From Ruminococcus sp. (lineage in GTDB: Bacteria; Bacillota; Clostridia; Oscillospirales; Acutalibacteraceae), in assembly GCA_004555265.1 (NCBI GenBank), contig SFIQ01000008.1, positions 107,758 through 171,757 of the forward strand: DNA of 64,000 nucleotides, read 5' to 3'. Every line of letters starts with the position of its first letter. The stretch's first letter is position 1. The notes below the pieces were generated by a model. That model was not told the DNA's origin. It was given only the letters and a program-made list of their open reading frames with translations, and did not search any database. Both the position numbers and the translations under genes were made by a program. This document shows, one piece after another, positions 42,797-51,990 of this stretch.

Positions 42797-45436
42797 TTAT
42801 TTCAGCATATTCCGTAAAATTTCGTCGGCACGCATGAGTGCGTCGTCTACTTTGGAGGCGTCTTTGCCGCCCGCCATCGCCATATCGGGCTTACCGCCGC
42901 CATTGCCGCCCGCGATTTTGGCAACCTCGCGAACAATGTTGCCTGCGTGCGCGCCTTTTGCAATCGCGTCCTTGCCGCAGGCGCAGGCAAAGGATACCGT
43001 GCCTTTTTCTGCGTTTGTACCTGCGATGACAGCCACAGTATTCGGCGCGGAATCTCTTGCGGTTTCCGCCATGGAACGAAGTGCGTCTGCACCCGATTCG
43101 CCCGCGTAATAGACCACCAACTGTACGCCGTTTACATCCACGGCACCTGCCATCAGTCCGGCGGTTTTGATGTTGTTGATTTCGGCTTGGAGCTTCTGAA
43201 TTTCACGGTCTTTCTCTTTCAATTCAGCGGCAACAGCCGTTGCACGGCGTACCAAATCCTGCGGATTTGCCACCTTCAAAGACGCCGCCGCGTCGGCAAT
43301 CAACGCATTGTTCTTTTGAATATACTCCAAAACGCCTATACCCGTTACGGCGGTAATTCTGCGAACGCCCGCCGCCACAGAGGTTTCGGAAACGATTTTG
43401 AAAAGGCCTAACATAGAGGTGTTTTGCACATGCGTGCCGCCGCAAAGTTCGGTGGAGTAATTGCCGATTTTTACAACGCGCACCACATCGCCGTATTTTT
43501 CGCTGAACAGCGCCATTGCGCCCATTTTCTTTGCCTCGTCAATGGACATCTGCGCCGTTTCTACGGGTTCCGCGGCAAAAATAACTGCGTTTACCGCCGC
43601 CTCGATGTCGGCGAGCTCTTCCGTTGTCAGTGCGGAGAAGTGCGAAAAGTCAAAGCGCATTTCTTCGGAATTGACAAGCTGCCCTGCCTGTTCCACATGG
43701 GTACCGAGCATTTTGCGCAGGGTTGCCTGCAAAATGTGCGCCGCCGTGTGATTGCGCATGGTGGAAAGTCTTGTGATTCGATCCACGCTTGCCGTGACGG
43801 TCTGTCCGACGGCAATGCTCTCGCCTTCACTGACATACCCGTGGTGCAGATACACGCCTTCGGCGGTCTTTTGCGTACCGGTTACGGTAAAGGTAAAGCC
43901 GCTGCCCGAAAGTACGCCGATGTCGCCGGTTTGCCCGCCGCCCTCACCGTAGAACGGGGTTTTGTCGAGAATCACCGTCACCTTTTCGCCGCTTTCGGCG
44001 AAGTCCACGGTTTTGTCTCCGGAAACAATCGCTTTGACAGTTGCGGCACATTCCAAATCCGTGTACCCGCAAAATTCGGTTGCCGCCATATCCTTGGTCG
44101 CGTCGGCAGAGCCTTTCCAAGCGTCCTGCCCCGCATCTTCACGGGCATTTCTGGCGCGCTCGCGCTGGTCTTTCACAAGCTCGCGGTACCGCTCTTCGTC
44201 CACGGTCATATTGCGCTCTTCCAACAGTTCCTTTGTAAGGTCAATGGGGAAGCCGAATGTGTCGGACAGTTTAAAGGCGTCCTCGCCGCTGAATACGGAT
44301 TTATCGGCGGAGTCGATCATTTTTTCAAGGATTTGAAGCCCCGCGTCAATGGTTTTGGAGAAATTTTCCTCTTCGTTGGCGATGACCTTCAAAATGAAGT
44401 CCTTTTTCTCCACCAAATTGGGGTACGCGTTGGCGTTTTCCTGAATCACCGTTTCTGCAACCTCCGACAAAAACGGGCGGTTAATGCCCAACAGTCTGCC
44501 GTGGCGCGCCGCGCGGCGCAGCAGACGGCGCAGAACATAGCCTCTGCCCTCGTTTGAGGGCAAAACGCCGTCACCGACCATAAAGGTGGTGCTGCGGATG
44601 TGGTCGGTAATCACGCGCAGGGAAACATCTTTTTTCTCGTCCTTATGATATTCCACATCTGCGATTTGCATAATGTGCTTCATGATGTTTTGCACGGTAT
44701 CCACTTCAAACAGGTTGTCCACATCCTGCGCAATGCACGCAAGACGCTCCAACCCCATGCCTGTGTCAATGTTGGGGTGATCCAGACGGGTGTAGTTGTT
44801 GTTGCCGTCATTTTCAAACTGGGTGAAAACCAAGTTCCAAAACTCAATGTAGCGGTCACATTCACAGCCGACTTTGCAGTCGGGCTTACCGCAGCCGTAT
44901 TTTTCGCCGCGGTCATAGTAAATTTCCGAGCAGGGGCCGCAAGGACCTGCGCCGTGCTCCCAAAAATTGTCCTCTTTGCCGAAACGCACCATATGGTCGG
45001 GCTTAACGCCGATTTTCTTGGTCCAAATATCGTACGCCTCGTCGTCCTCTTCATAGACGCTGATGTAAAGGCGCTCGGGATCCATTTTCATCACTTCGGT
45101 GCAGAACTCCCACGCCCACGGAATGACCTCTTCTTTGAAATAATCGCCGAACGAAAAGTTGCCGAGCATCTCAAAGTATGTGCCGTGACGGGCGGTTTTG
45201 CCGACATTTTCAATGTCGGGCGTGCGAATACACTTTTGGCAGGTGGTGACGCGCTTTCTCGGGGGCGTGACTTCCCCCGTAAAGTATTTTTTCATCGGCG
45301 CCATACCGGAATTGATCAAAAGCAGGCTTTTGTCGCCTTGGGGCACGAGCGAAAAGCTCGGCAGGCGTAAATGGCCTTTGCTTTCAAAAAAGCTTAAATA
45401 CTTTTCCCGTAATTCGTTTAATCCTGTCCATTCCAT
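42797..45436 (-). CDS. alaS: Alanine-tRNA ligase
   Basis: An 879-residue class II synthetase. Domains in order: aminoacylation (1 to about 240, FFESKGHLRLPSFSLVP, GMAPMKKYF, WEHGAGPCGPCSEI), tRNA-binding helical domain, editing domain with HTAAHILQATLRKMLG and the CGGTHV zinc-site motif, and the C-terminal coiled-coil/DHHA1 part ending in GGGKPDMAMAGGKD. Full length for the family (870-880). It is the first gene of a compact operon (alaS-HIT-comEC-holA-RNase M5-like). GGAGAC precedes the ATG, and the leader of about 60 bases is too short for a T-box. Confidence 0.97.
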   Translation of the reverse strand: MEWTGLNELREKYLSFFESKGHLRLPSFSLVPQGDKSLLLINSGMAPMKKYFTGEVTPPRKRVTTCQKCIRTPDIENVGKTARHGTYFEMLGNFSFGDYFKEEVIPWAWEFCTEVMKMDPERLYISVYEEDDEAYDIWTKKIGVKPDHMVRFGKEDNFWEHGAGPCGPCSEIYYDRGEKYGCGKPDCKVGCECDRYIEFWNLVFTQFENDGNNNYTRLDHPNIDTGMGLERLACIAQDVDNLFEVDTVQNIMKHIMQIADVEYHKDEKKDVSLRVITDHIRSTTFMVGDGVLPSNEGRGYVLRRLLRRAARHGRLLGINRPFLSEVAETVIQENANAYPNLVEKKDFILKVIANEEENFSKTIDAGLQILEKMIDSADKSVFSGEDAFKLSDTFGFPIDLTKELLEERNMTVDEERYRELVKDQRERARNAREDAGQDAWKGSADATKDMAATEFCGYTDLECAATVKAIVSGDKTVDFAESGEKVTVILDKTPFYGEGGGQTGDIGVLSGSGFTFTVTGTQKTAEGVYLHHGYVSEGESIAVGQTVTASVDRITRLSTMRNHTAAHILQATLRKMLGTHVEQAGQLVNSEEMRFDFSHFSALTTEELADIEAAVNAVIFAAEPVETAQMSIDEAKKMGAMALFSEKYGDVVRVVKIGNYSTELCGGTHVQNTSMLGLFKIVSETSVAAGVRRITAVTGIGVLEYIQKNNALIADAAASLKVANPQDLVRRATAVAAELKEKDREIQKLQAEINNIKTAGLMAGAVDVNGVQLVVYYAGESGADALRSMAETARDSAPNTVAVIAGTNAEKGTVSFACACGKDAIAKGAHAGNIVREVAKIAGGNGGGKPDMAMAGGKDASKVDDALMRADEILRNMLK

Positions 45437-45498
45437 ATTTTTACAGTCTCCTTAACGCAGAAAATGCAAAAAGACACACTTTCCTTTATAATGAAAAA

Positions 45499-45527
45499 AT
45501 TATACCTTCCCGCGCGTGCCTTGTCAA
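45499..45527 (-). promoter_or_regulatory. Promoter of the alaS operon
   Basis: TTGACA (45522-45527), 17-base spacer, TATAAT (45499-45504) on the minus strand: a perfect consensus, as expected for a constitutive housekeeping operon. Confidence 0.88.
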
Positions 45528-45549
45528 CTTAAAATATGCAGAAAAATGC

Positions 45550-45578
45550 TTGTTTTCTTTCGCGTTTTCGTCTATAAT
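45550..45578 (+). promoter_or_regulatory. Promoter of the two-component/fhs operon
   Basis: TTGTTT (45550-45555), 17-base spacer, TATAAT (45573-45578), about 45 bases before the kinase start. Confidence 0.65.
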
Positions 45579-45622
45579 CTATATTGGTTTTTATTTCGAC
45601 AAAAATACAGGAGGGCGGCAAA

Positions 45623-47530
45623 ATGCAAATGCGTAACTTTTTGCAAAAATACAAAGCCAACCTGTATTTGGTCTGTTTTGTTCTTGCGGCGTCCGCCGTG
45701 CTTGCGGGCATGTTCGGTTTTGGCAGTCTCTCTATACAGCGGGACGGCATTCGGCAGGAAGACCATACCTTCGATTTCAGTGCGGCGGTGCCGCTTGCGA
45801 AAACACATCGGTATTATCTGCAAGGAAATTGGGAGTTTTATTATGCGCAGTTTCTTTCGGAGGACGGCCGTGCGGTGCTGTCCGATTCTATTTCCGTGCC
45901 CGGCTCGTGGGCGGGCAGTCCCGTGCAAAATATGCCGTACGAAAACGGCGGGTACGCCTCGTATCGGTGCTATGTAAAGGGGCTTTCTCATACAAAGCCG
46001 CTGGCAATTATCGTGCCGAATTTGGCGTGCGCCTACCGCGTGTATGCGGACGGCGTTTTGGTGACGGAAAGCGGTACCGTCTGCGACACCGTCGGCGAAA
46101 CTTTTACAAGCCCCGCGGTGCATAAGGATAAGGTGTATTTTGACGATGGCTTGCACGAAATTATCATAGAGGTTTCGGCGGACTCGTTTTCAGGGCTGTA
46201 TTTAACGCCGATGATTACCGACTACGCTTATGAAACCGCATATACCAATGCGTTCTCCGCGCTTCGCTTTGCACTCATCGGTATTATTGCATATGCCGCG
46301 CTTGTACTGGCGATTTTCAGTGCCCGCTCGAAAATCCGTTATTTTTCCCCGTGGCTGACGGTGCTGTTTTTGGCTTTGGTGTTGCGTATGCTCATTTCCA
46401 CCGAAGGGTATGCCGTTTCACAGCCGTTGCTTGGGAATTTGAGCTATGAAAGAATGTTTCTCTTTTCCTTTGCGAGCACCTTTATTATCAAACTGATTTC
46501 CATTATCTATTTCCGCGATGAATTAAAATTGCGCGTCAGCCTGCAATCTATGGCGCTGTTGAGCGTTTCGTTTTTACTTGTGGTCATCGGCTCGGATTTG
46601 CTGCCGAATGCCGTGTATACCAATTATTATTATTTGGTTTTGCAAATGTTCTCGATTGTGGCGGACTTGTATTTGATAAACAAGCTCTGCCAACGCCTTG
46701 CGGCGGGGCAAAGAAATGCGGGACTTTTGTGCTGCGCGTATTTGTTTTTACTGTTGGGCTTGACGGTGGACGCGCTGTATACCTGCGGGGCAATGCCGTT
46801 CCGCTGCTCCTCGTGTATGCCGATTTCGTTCGCCTTATTTGCATTGTTCATTACGATTATCCATGCAAGAAGCGCCGTGGTAATGTATACAAACGCCCGC
46901 CAAGCCAAAGCATTGGAACGAGAGTTGGAAAAAGCCAATATGGCGGTGATGATTTCGCAAATTCAGCCGCACTTTCTGTATAATGCACTCAACACAATAA
47001 AATCGCTCATACGCCGCGACCCCAAAACGGCGGAAAAAGCGGTGATCGATTTTTCCTACTACTTGCGCGGGAATATGGACAGTTTAACGCATTTGGAGCC
47101 TATCCCGTTCCGCACGGAACTGCAACACATTCAGTATTACTGCAATATCGAACTGCTTCGCTTTGCGGACAAACTGAAAATCGAATACGATATTGCAGAA
47201 GACAACTTTACCGTGCCGACATTGAGTATTCAGCCGCTGATAGAAAATGCCATTAAGCACGGTGTGACCAAACGCCCCGAGGGCGGCACCGTGAAACTTT
47301 CCACGCGCAAGGATGCGGAAAACTACATTGTGCAGGTGTCCGATGACGGCGTCGGATTTGACCCGACAGCGGCACTTGCAGAGGACGGGCGCAGTCATGT
47401 GGGGCTGTCGAACATTCGGTATCGTTTTGCAAGTATGATGCACGCCGAGGTTACGGTGGACAGTACACCGTCGGTGGGCACGACCGTTACCGTTTATATA
47501 CCTATATCACAGCAAAAAGGAGAAGGATAA
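45623..47530 (+). CDS. 7TMR-DISM sensor histidine kinase (LytS-type)
   Basis: A 635-residue sensor kinase. One membrane helix (about 8-32) is followed by an extracytoplasmic jelly-roll domain (about 45-205, with LQGNWEFYYAQF and ISVPGSWAG, like sugar-binding DISM domains), then about seven membrane helices (210-405). The His_kinase-type dimerisation segment SQIQPHFLYNALNTIKSL has phospho-acceptor His450, and the C-terminal ATPase domain has IQPLIENAIKHGV and SDDGVGFD. The sensing domain suggests an extracellular carbohydrate-like or wall-derived ligand. The ATG at 45623 has AGGAGG. It overlaps none and is followed 3 bases later by its response regulator. Confidence 0.92.
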   Translation: MQMRNFLQKYKANLYLVCFVLAASAVLAGMFGFGSLSIQRDGIRQEDHTFDFSAAVPLAKTHRYYLQGNWEFYYAQFLSEDGRAVLSDSISVPGSWAGSPVQNMPYENGGYASYRCYVKGLSHTKPLAIIVPNLACAYRVYADGVLVTESGTVCDTVGETFTSPAVHKDKVYFDDGLHEIIIEVSADSFSGLYLTPMITDYAYETAYTNAFSALRFALIGIIAYAALVLAIFSARSKIRYFSPWLTVLFLALVLRMLISTEGYAVSQPLLGNLSYERMFLFSFASTFIIKLISIIYFRDELKLRVSLQSMALLSVSFLLVVIGSDLLPNAVYTNYYYLVLQMFSIVADLYLINKLCQRLAAGQRNAGLLCCAYLFLLLGLTVDALYTCGAMPFRCSSCMPISFALFALFITIIHARSAVVMYTNARQAKALERELEKANMAVMISQIQPHFLYNALNTIKSLIRRDPKTAEKAVIDFSYYLRGNMDSLTHLEPIPFRTELQHIQYYCNIELLRFADKLKIEYDIAEDNFTVPTLSIQPLIENAIKHGVTKRPEGGTVKLSTRKDAENYIVQVSDDGVGFDPTAALAEDGRSHVGLSNIRYRFASMMHAEVTVDSTPSVGTTVTVYIPISQQKGEG

Positions 47531-47533
47531 GCT

Positions 47534-48331
47534 ATGCAGGTGATTTCCGTCGACGACGAAAGATTGGCATTGGAGGATTTGCGCGATATTTGCCTATCTT
47601 TGCCGCAGGTGACAGATTTTCAGGCGTTTTCCAATCCGGCGGACGCTTTGGAGCACGCCGCGACGCACAAAATCGATTTGGCGTTTTTGGATATTGAAAT
47701 GCCGGTGATGTCGGGGCTGGAGCTTGCCGAACGGCTGTTGCGCATTGACAAAACCATCAAAATCATTTTTGTAACCGGATTTAAAGAATATGCGTTTGAC
47801 GCATTCGGCGTAAATGCCATCGGGTATGTGTTAAAGCCGTTCTCCGAGGAGATGATTCGCCGTGAAATCGAAAAGGCTTCGGCTTTGCATCCCCTTTCGG
47901 AAGTGCCTGGGGTGCGCATCAAAACCTTTGGCTATTTTGATGTATTTGTGCAAAATAAGCCTGTGTATTTTTCCAGCGGTAAGGCAAAGGAACTGTTGGC
48001 ACTGCTTGTGGATCGCCGCGGCGGCTCTGTCAGCACCGAAAATGCGATTTCGATGCTTTGGCCCAACCGCGATTACGACGAAACCGTGCAGTCGCTGTTC
48101 CGCAAGGTCTTGAAAAGCCTGCGCGTTTCGCTCTCTGACGCGGGGATTTCGGATATTCTTATTGATGTGCGCAACCAGCGCAGCGTCGATACCGAGAAAT
48201 TCACCTGCGACTTGTATGCCTGCCTGCAAAAGGATAAGGCAGCAATGGAGAACTATTTGGGTGAATATATGCAGGGCTACCCATGGGCACAAAGGACAAA
48301 ACAACACTTAGATACAATTTGTGGGAGGTAA
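47534..48331 (+). CDS. Response regulator with SARP-like output domain
   Basis: A 265-residue regulator. The receiver domain (1 to about 120) has VDDE at 6-9, the phosphorylation site Asp53 in FLDIEMPVMSG, VTGFKEYAFDAF and the Lys in YVLKPF. The C-terminal half (about 125-265) has a winged-helix-like segment, IKTFGYFDVFVQNKPVYFSSGKAKELLALL...LWPNRDYDETVQSLFRKVLKSLRVSL, that matches the SARP/OmpR-like DNA-binding domain, plus a short bacterial transcriptional activation-type tail. LytS-type kinases usually pair with LytTR regulators, so this pairing is less common. fhs starts 4 bases downstream. Confidence 0.88.
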   Translation: MQVISVDDERLALEDLRDICLSLPQVTDFQAFSNPADALEHAATHKIDLAFLDIEMPVMSGLELAERLLRIDKTIKIIFVTGFKEYAFDAFGVNAIGYVLKPFSEEMIRREIEKASALHPLSEVPGVRIKTFGYFDVFVQNKPVYFSSGKAKELLALLVDRRGGSVSTENAISMLWPNRDYDETVQSLFRKVLKSLRVSLSDAGISDILIDVRNQRSVDTEKFTCDLYACLQKDKAAMENYLGEYMQGYPWAQRTKQHLDTICGR

Positions 48332-48335
48332 AACC

Positions 48336-50006
48336 GTGTTATCGGATATTGAAATTGCACAGGCGGCAGAAATGCAGCCGATTGTAAAAATCGCGGAAAA
48401 GCTGTCTATGGACGCAGACGATTTGGAACTGTACGGCAAATACAAGGCGAAACTGCCGCTGTCGCTTTGTGAAAAATATAGAGACAGACCCGACGGCAAA
48501 CTCGTTTTGGTGACGGCAATTAACCCCACGCCCGCGGGCGAGGGGAAAACCACCGTAACCGTCGGTTTGGGCGAAGCCATGCAGAAAATCGGCAAAAATG
48601 CCGTGATTGCGCTTCGTGAGCCGTCTATGGGACCTGTGTTCGGCGTAAAAGGCGGCGCGGCGGGCGGCGGCTATGCACAGGTTGTGCCGATGGAGGACAT
48701 CAACCTCCATTTTACGGGGGATATGCACGCGCTCACCGCGGCGAACAATCTGCTTTGCGCGGTGATTGACAACCATTTACAGCAAGGGAACGAACTGGGG
48801 ATTGACCCGCGCCGTATTCTCTTGAAACGCTGTCTCGATATGAACGACCGCGCGCTTCGCAATGTTGTTGTGGGGTTGGGCGGCAAAATAAACGGCGTGC
48901 CGCGGGAAGATAACTTTATGATTACCGTGGCCAGCGAAGTTATGGCGATTTTGTGCCTTGCGTCGGATATAGACGACCTGAAAACGCGGCTCGGCAATAT
49001 TCTGGTGGCATATACCTATGCGGGCGAGCCTGTATTTGCACGCGATTTGCAATGCGTGGGCGCCATGGCGGCGCTTTTGAAGGACGCCATCAAGCCGAAT
49101 TTGGTGCAGACGCTTGAAAACACCCCCGCGCTGATGCACGGCGGGCCGTTTGCCAACATTGCGCACGGGTGCAACTCCGTCACCGCCACCAAATTGGGGC
49201 TGAAATTGGCAGATTACTGCATCACCGAAGCCGGCTTCGGCGCGGATCTCGGCGCAGAAAAATTCTTGGACATCAAATGCCGCTTTGCAGGGCTCAAACC
49301 GTCCTGCATCGTCATTGTGGCGACCATTCGCGCCCTCAAATATAACAGCGGCGTCGCGAAAGCAGACCTCGGTGCGGAAAATGTCGAGGCGCTCAAAAAG
49401 GGCATTGTCAATTTGAAAACGCATATTGAAAATATGCAAAAATACGGCGTGCCTGCCGTAGTGGCCATCAACCGTTTCGGTACGGACACCGACGCGGAAA
49501 TCGCCGTAATTGAAGAATTCTGCCGTGAAATGGGCGTAGAGGTCTCTTTAACCGAAGTGTTTGCAAAAGGCGGAGAGGGCGGTATGGATTTGGCAAAGAA
49601 GGTTTGCAAAACCATCGACGAAAAACCGTCAAATTACCACCCGCTGTATGATACTGCGCTGTCCATCCCCGAAAAACTCGAAGCCATTGCAAAAGAAATC
49701 TACCGCGCCGACGGTGTAACCTTTACTGCACAGGCAAAAAAGAATTTGGCGGAAATCGAGGCGCTCGGCAAAGGCGATTTGCCCGTGTGCGTGGCGAAAA
49801 CGCAGTATTCTCTGTCGGACAATCCCGCGCTGTTGGGCGCGCCGCGCGGCTTTACTTTAACCGTGCGCGAACTGCGGCTGTCGGCAGGCGCAGGCTTTGT
49901 GGTGGCGCTGACGGGCGACATTATGACCATGCCCGGACTGCCGAAAGTCCCCGCCGCCTACAACATTGATGTGGACAGCGACGGTAACATTTCCGGTTTG
50001 TTCTAA
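48336..50006 (+). CDS. fhs: Formate-tetrahydrofolate ligase
   Basis: A 556-residue enzyme making 10-formyl-tetrahydrofolate from formate, THF and ATP. TAINPTPAGEGKTTVTVGL is the nucleotide-binding loop; REPSMGPVFGVKGGAAGGGYAQV, FTGDMHA and HGGPFANIAHGCNSV are conserved. Full length (555-560). The GTG at 48336 is used because GGGAGG lies seven bases upstream. It sits directly behind the two-component genes, so the one-carbon enzyme is probably co-transcribed with them. It feeds purine synthesis and, with the MetH set nearby, methionine synthesis; a complete Wood-Ljungdahl pathway is not indicated here. Confidence 0.96.
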   Translation: MLSDIEIAQAAEMQPIVKIAEKLSMDADDLELYGKYKAKLPLSLCEKYRDRPDGKLVLVTAINPTPAGEGKTTVTVGLGEAMQKIGKNAVIALREPSMGPVFGVKGGAAGGGYAQVVPMEDINLHFTGDMHALTAANNLLCAVIDNHLQQGNELGIDPRRILLKRCLDMNDRALRNVVVGLGGKINGVPREDNFMITVASEVMAILCLASDIDDLKTRLGNILVAYTYAGEPVFARDLQCVGAMAALLKDAIKPNLVQTLENTPALMHGGPFANIAHGCNSVTATKLGLKLADYCITEAGFGADLGAEKFLDIKCRFAGLKPSCIVIVATIRALKYNSGVAKADLGAENVEALKKGIVNLKTHIENMQKYGVPAVVAINRFGTDTDAEIAVIEEFCREMGVEVSLTEVFAKGGEGGMDLAKKVCKTIDEKPSNYHPLYDTALSIPEKLEAIAKEIYRADGVTFTAQAKKNLAEIEALGKGDLPVCVAKTQYSLSDNPALLGAPRGFTLTVRELRLSAGAGFVVALTGDIMTMPGLPKVPAAYNIDVDSDGNISGLF

Positions 50007-50025
50007 AATCCTTGTTATCCAATGA

Positions 50026-50069
50026 AAAAGCCCCCGCAGGGTTGTCCGTCGACAATGCTGCGGGGGTTT
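50026..50069. terminator. Bidirectional rho-independent terminator
   Basis: A 9-bp GC stem (50031-50039 with 50058-50066) with an inner TTGT/ACAA hairpin, and T-rich tails on both strands. It is shared by the convergent fhs and phosphorylase genes. Confidence 0.82.
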
Positions 50070-50086
50070 AACATGTAAGTTTTGTT

Positions 50087-51388
50087 TCATTCCACCGTGC
50101 CGAGTACAAGCGGTGTTTTTTGGGATTTATTCGCGGAAAAGGTAAGGCTTTGCAAAAATCGCTGTTCGCCCGCGCGGCATTTTTCGTCTGTCGCGGCATA
50201 CAGTGTGGCGAGCGTTTCGCCCTGTTTTACGAAGTCACCCGTTTTTTTGTGAAGCACAATACCCGCCGCGTAGTCGAGTTTGCTTTCTTTGGTTTCGCGC
50301 CCCGCGCCTAACAGCGAAGCGCTTTCCCCGACCGTCTGCGTTTGCATATGGGCGATATACCCGTCCTGCGGGGCTGTGACTTCCCGCTCGACGGCGGCTT
50401 TTAAAAAGCAGGTGTCTCGGTCTAAAACCGAAGCGTCCCCGCCTTGCGCGGTTACCATTTGCCGCAATTTTTCAAAGGCTTCGCCGCTTTGCAAAACGCG
50501 CGCCGCGGTGCAGTAAGCGGTATCGTAATCCATTTGTTTGGCCATGGCAATCAAATGCGCGCTTAAAATCAGACAAAGCTCCCGCAAATCGTCTGCGCCC
50601 TTGCCGCGCAACACAGCGCACGCCTCGGTGACCTCCAAGGCATTGCCGATGTGCGTGCCCAAAGGGGTATCCATATCGGTTATGACCGCCGCGGTATTTC
50701 TGCCGCAGTTTTTGCCGATGCGTACCATTTCCTCCGCCAAGGCGCGCGCGTCGTCCGCCGTTTGCATAAACGCCCCGCTGCCGCATTTTACATCAAGCGC
50801 AATGTTTTTCGCGCCCGCCGCTAATTTTTTGCTCATAATCGACGAGGCAATCAGCGGGATGCTGTTGACCGTGCCGGAAGCGTCGCGCAAGGCATACAAT
50901 TTTTTGTCCGCAGGCGCAAGGTCGGCGGTCTGCCCCATAACGGCAAGGCCGATGGTTTGCACCTGTTTCTTGAATTCTGCCTCGGAAAGTGCCACGCGAA
51001 AGCCGGGAATACTCTCTAATTTGTCAATCGTACCGCCCGTATGCCCAAGCCCCCGTCCGCTCATTTTGGCGATTTTCACGCCTGCCGCGGCGCAAATCGG
51101 CGCAACGATTAAGGTGGTTTTGTCGCCTACGCCGCCTGTGGAGTGCTTGTCGGCGGTTGTATTCCCTAAATCCGACAAATCCAGCATATCGCCCGAATGT
51201 GCCATACAGTCGGTGAGAACGGCGGTTTCCCGTTCGGTCATCCCGTTTAAGCAAATCGCCATTAACAGCGATGCCATTTGATAGTCGGGGATTTCATTAT
51301 GCGTAAATCCGTTTACAAAATATGCAATTTCCTCGTCCGTCAGTTCTTGTTTACAACGCTTGTGTTCCAAAATATCGAGCATTCGCAT
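50087..51388 (-). CDS. Pyrimidine-nucleoside (thymidine) phosphorylase
   Basis: A 434-residue enzyme that splits thymidine, uridine or deoxyuridine with phosphate. ADKHSTGGVGDKTTL is the phosphate-site signature, KMSGRGLGHTGGTIDKLESIPGF is the classical thymidine phosphorylase motif, and DVKCGSGAFM completes the active site. C-terminal GIVLHKKTGDFVKQGETLATLY is the usual barrel-sandwich domain. The ATG at 51388 is set by GGAGG. Whether it is Pdp (broad) or DeoA (thymidine) is not clear by eye, so no symbol is given. It is monocistronic. Confidence 0.93.
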   Translation of the reverse strand: MRMLDILEHKRCKQELTDEEIAYFVNGFTHNEIPDYQMASLLMAICLNGMTERETAVLTDCMAHSGDMLDLSDLGNTTADKHSTGGVGDKTTLIVAPICAAAGVKIAKMSGRGLGHTGGTIDKLESIPGFRVALSEAEFKKQVQTIGLAVMGQTADLAPADKKLYALRDASGTVNSIPLIASSIMSKKLAAGAKNIALDVKCGSGAFMQTADDARALAEEMVRIGKNCGRNTAAVITDMDTPLGTHIGNALEVTEACAVLRGKGADDLRELCLILSAHLIAMAKQMDYDTAYCTAARVLQSGEAFEKLRQMVTAQGGDASVLDRDTCFLKAAVEREVTAPQDGYIAHMQTQTVGESASLLGAGRETKESKLDYAAGIVLHKKTGDFVKQGETLATLYAATDEKCRAGEQRFLQSLTFSANKSQKTPLVLGTVE

Positions 51389-51419
51389 ACCGTGCGCCTC
51401 CAAAGTAAATTCTGATTGT

Positions 51420-51448
51420 ATAGTACCCTTTTTTGTGTGCTTCGTCAA
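51420..51448 (-). promoter_or_regulatory. Promoter of the nucleoside phosphorylase gene
   Basis: TTGACG (51443-51448), 17-base spacer, TACTAT (51420-51425) on the minus strand. Confidence 0.65.
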
Positions 51449-51550
51449 GGAATTGTAAAAAACAGGTTGAATTCCTACTGCTTTTGTATTATTATAGTGC
51501 AGACGGAAATGCTATATACAAAATGATGCGGATAAAAGAGGGCGAACACC

Positions 51551-51985
51551 ATGAAAATTTCCACGAAAGGGCGCTACGCACTGCGGCTGATGTTAGACCT
51601 TGCCATGCACGCGGACGAGGGATATATTTCCATAAAAACGGTAGCGCACCGACAGGGGATTTCCGAAAAATATTTGGAACAAATCATTAAACTGTTGTCT
51701 GCGGCGGGCTTTGTGGAAAGCACCCGCGGGAAACAGGGCGGGTATAAATTGACAAAATCGCCAGAAAATTATACCGTCGGCGGTATTCTGCGCGTGACGG
51801 AGGGGAGTTTGGCGCCGGTTTCGTGCCTCGAAGACGAACACCGCTGTGAAAACTGCGCGGACTGCGTGACCTATGAGGTTTGGCAAAATGTTTTGGACGC
51901 GATTAACGAAGCGGTCGACTCGATTACGCTTGCGTATTTGGTAGAAAAGCAGAAAACCAAAAAAACCTGCTGTAATAAAGGGTAA
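51551..51985 (+). CDS. Rrf2-family regulator (IscR-like)
   Basis: A 144-residue winged-helix regulator. MKISTKGRYALRLMLDLAMHA is the typical Rrf2 start, VAHRQGISEKYLEQIIKLLSAAGFVESTRGKQGGYKL is the DNA-binding region, and CLEDEHRCENCADC supplies the clustered cysteines that bind an Fe-S cluster in IscR. A C-terminal TCC pair is extra. Placement upstream of IscS and IscU supports an IscR-like role over CymR. It starts the plus-strand unit with the MetH pair. Confidence 0.92.
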   Translation: MKISTKGRYALRLMLDLAMHADEGYISIKTVAHRQGISEKYLEQIIKLLSAAGFVESTRGKQGGYKLTKSPENYTVGGILRVTEGSLAPVSCLEDEHRCENCADCVTYEVWQNVLDAINEAVDSITLAYLVEKQKTKKTCCNKG

Positions 51986-51990
51986 AGTTT

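Noticed and set aside
45437..45530. T-box leader in front of alaS
   Set aside because: The consensus promoter ends about 60 bases before the start codon, too short for a T-box, and there is no terminator hairpin or T-box sequence.
51389..51550. Cobalamin or SAM riboswitch upstream of the metH unit
   Set aside because: The 160-base region is taken up by two divergent promoters and shows no conserved B12-box or SAM riboswitch sequence.
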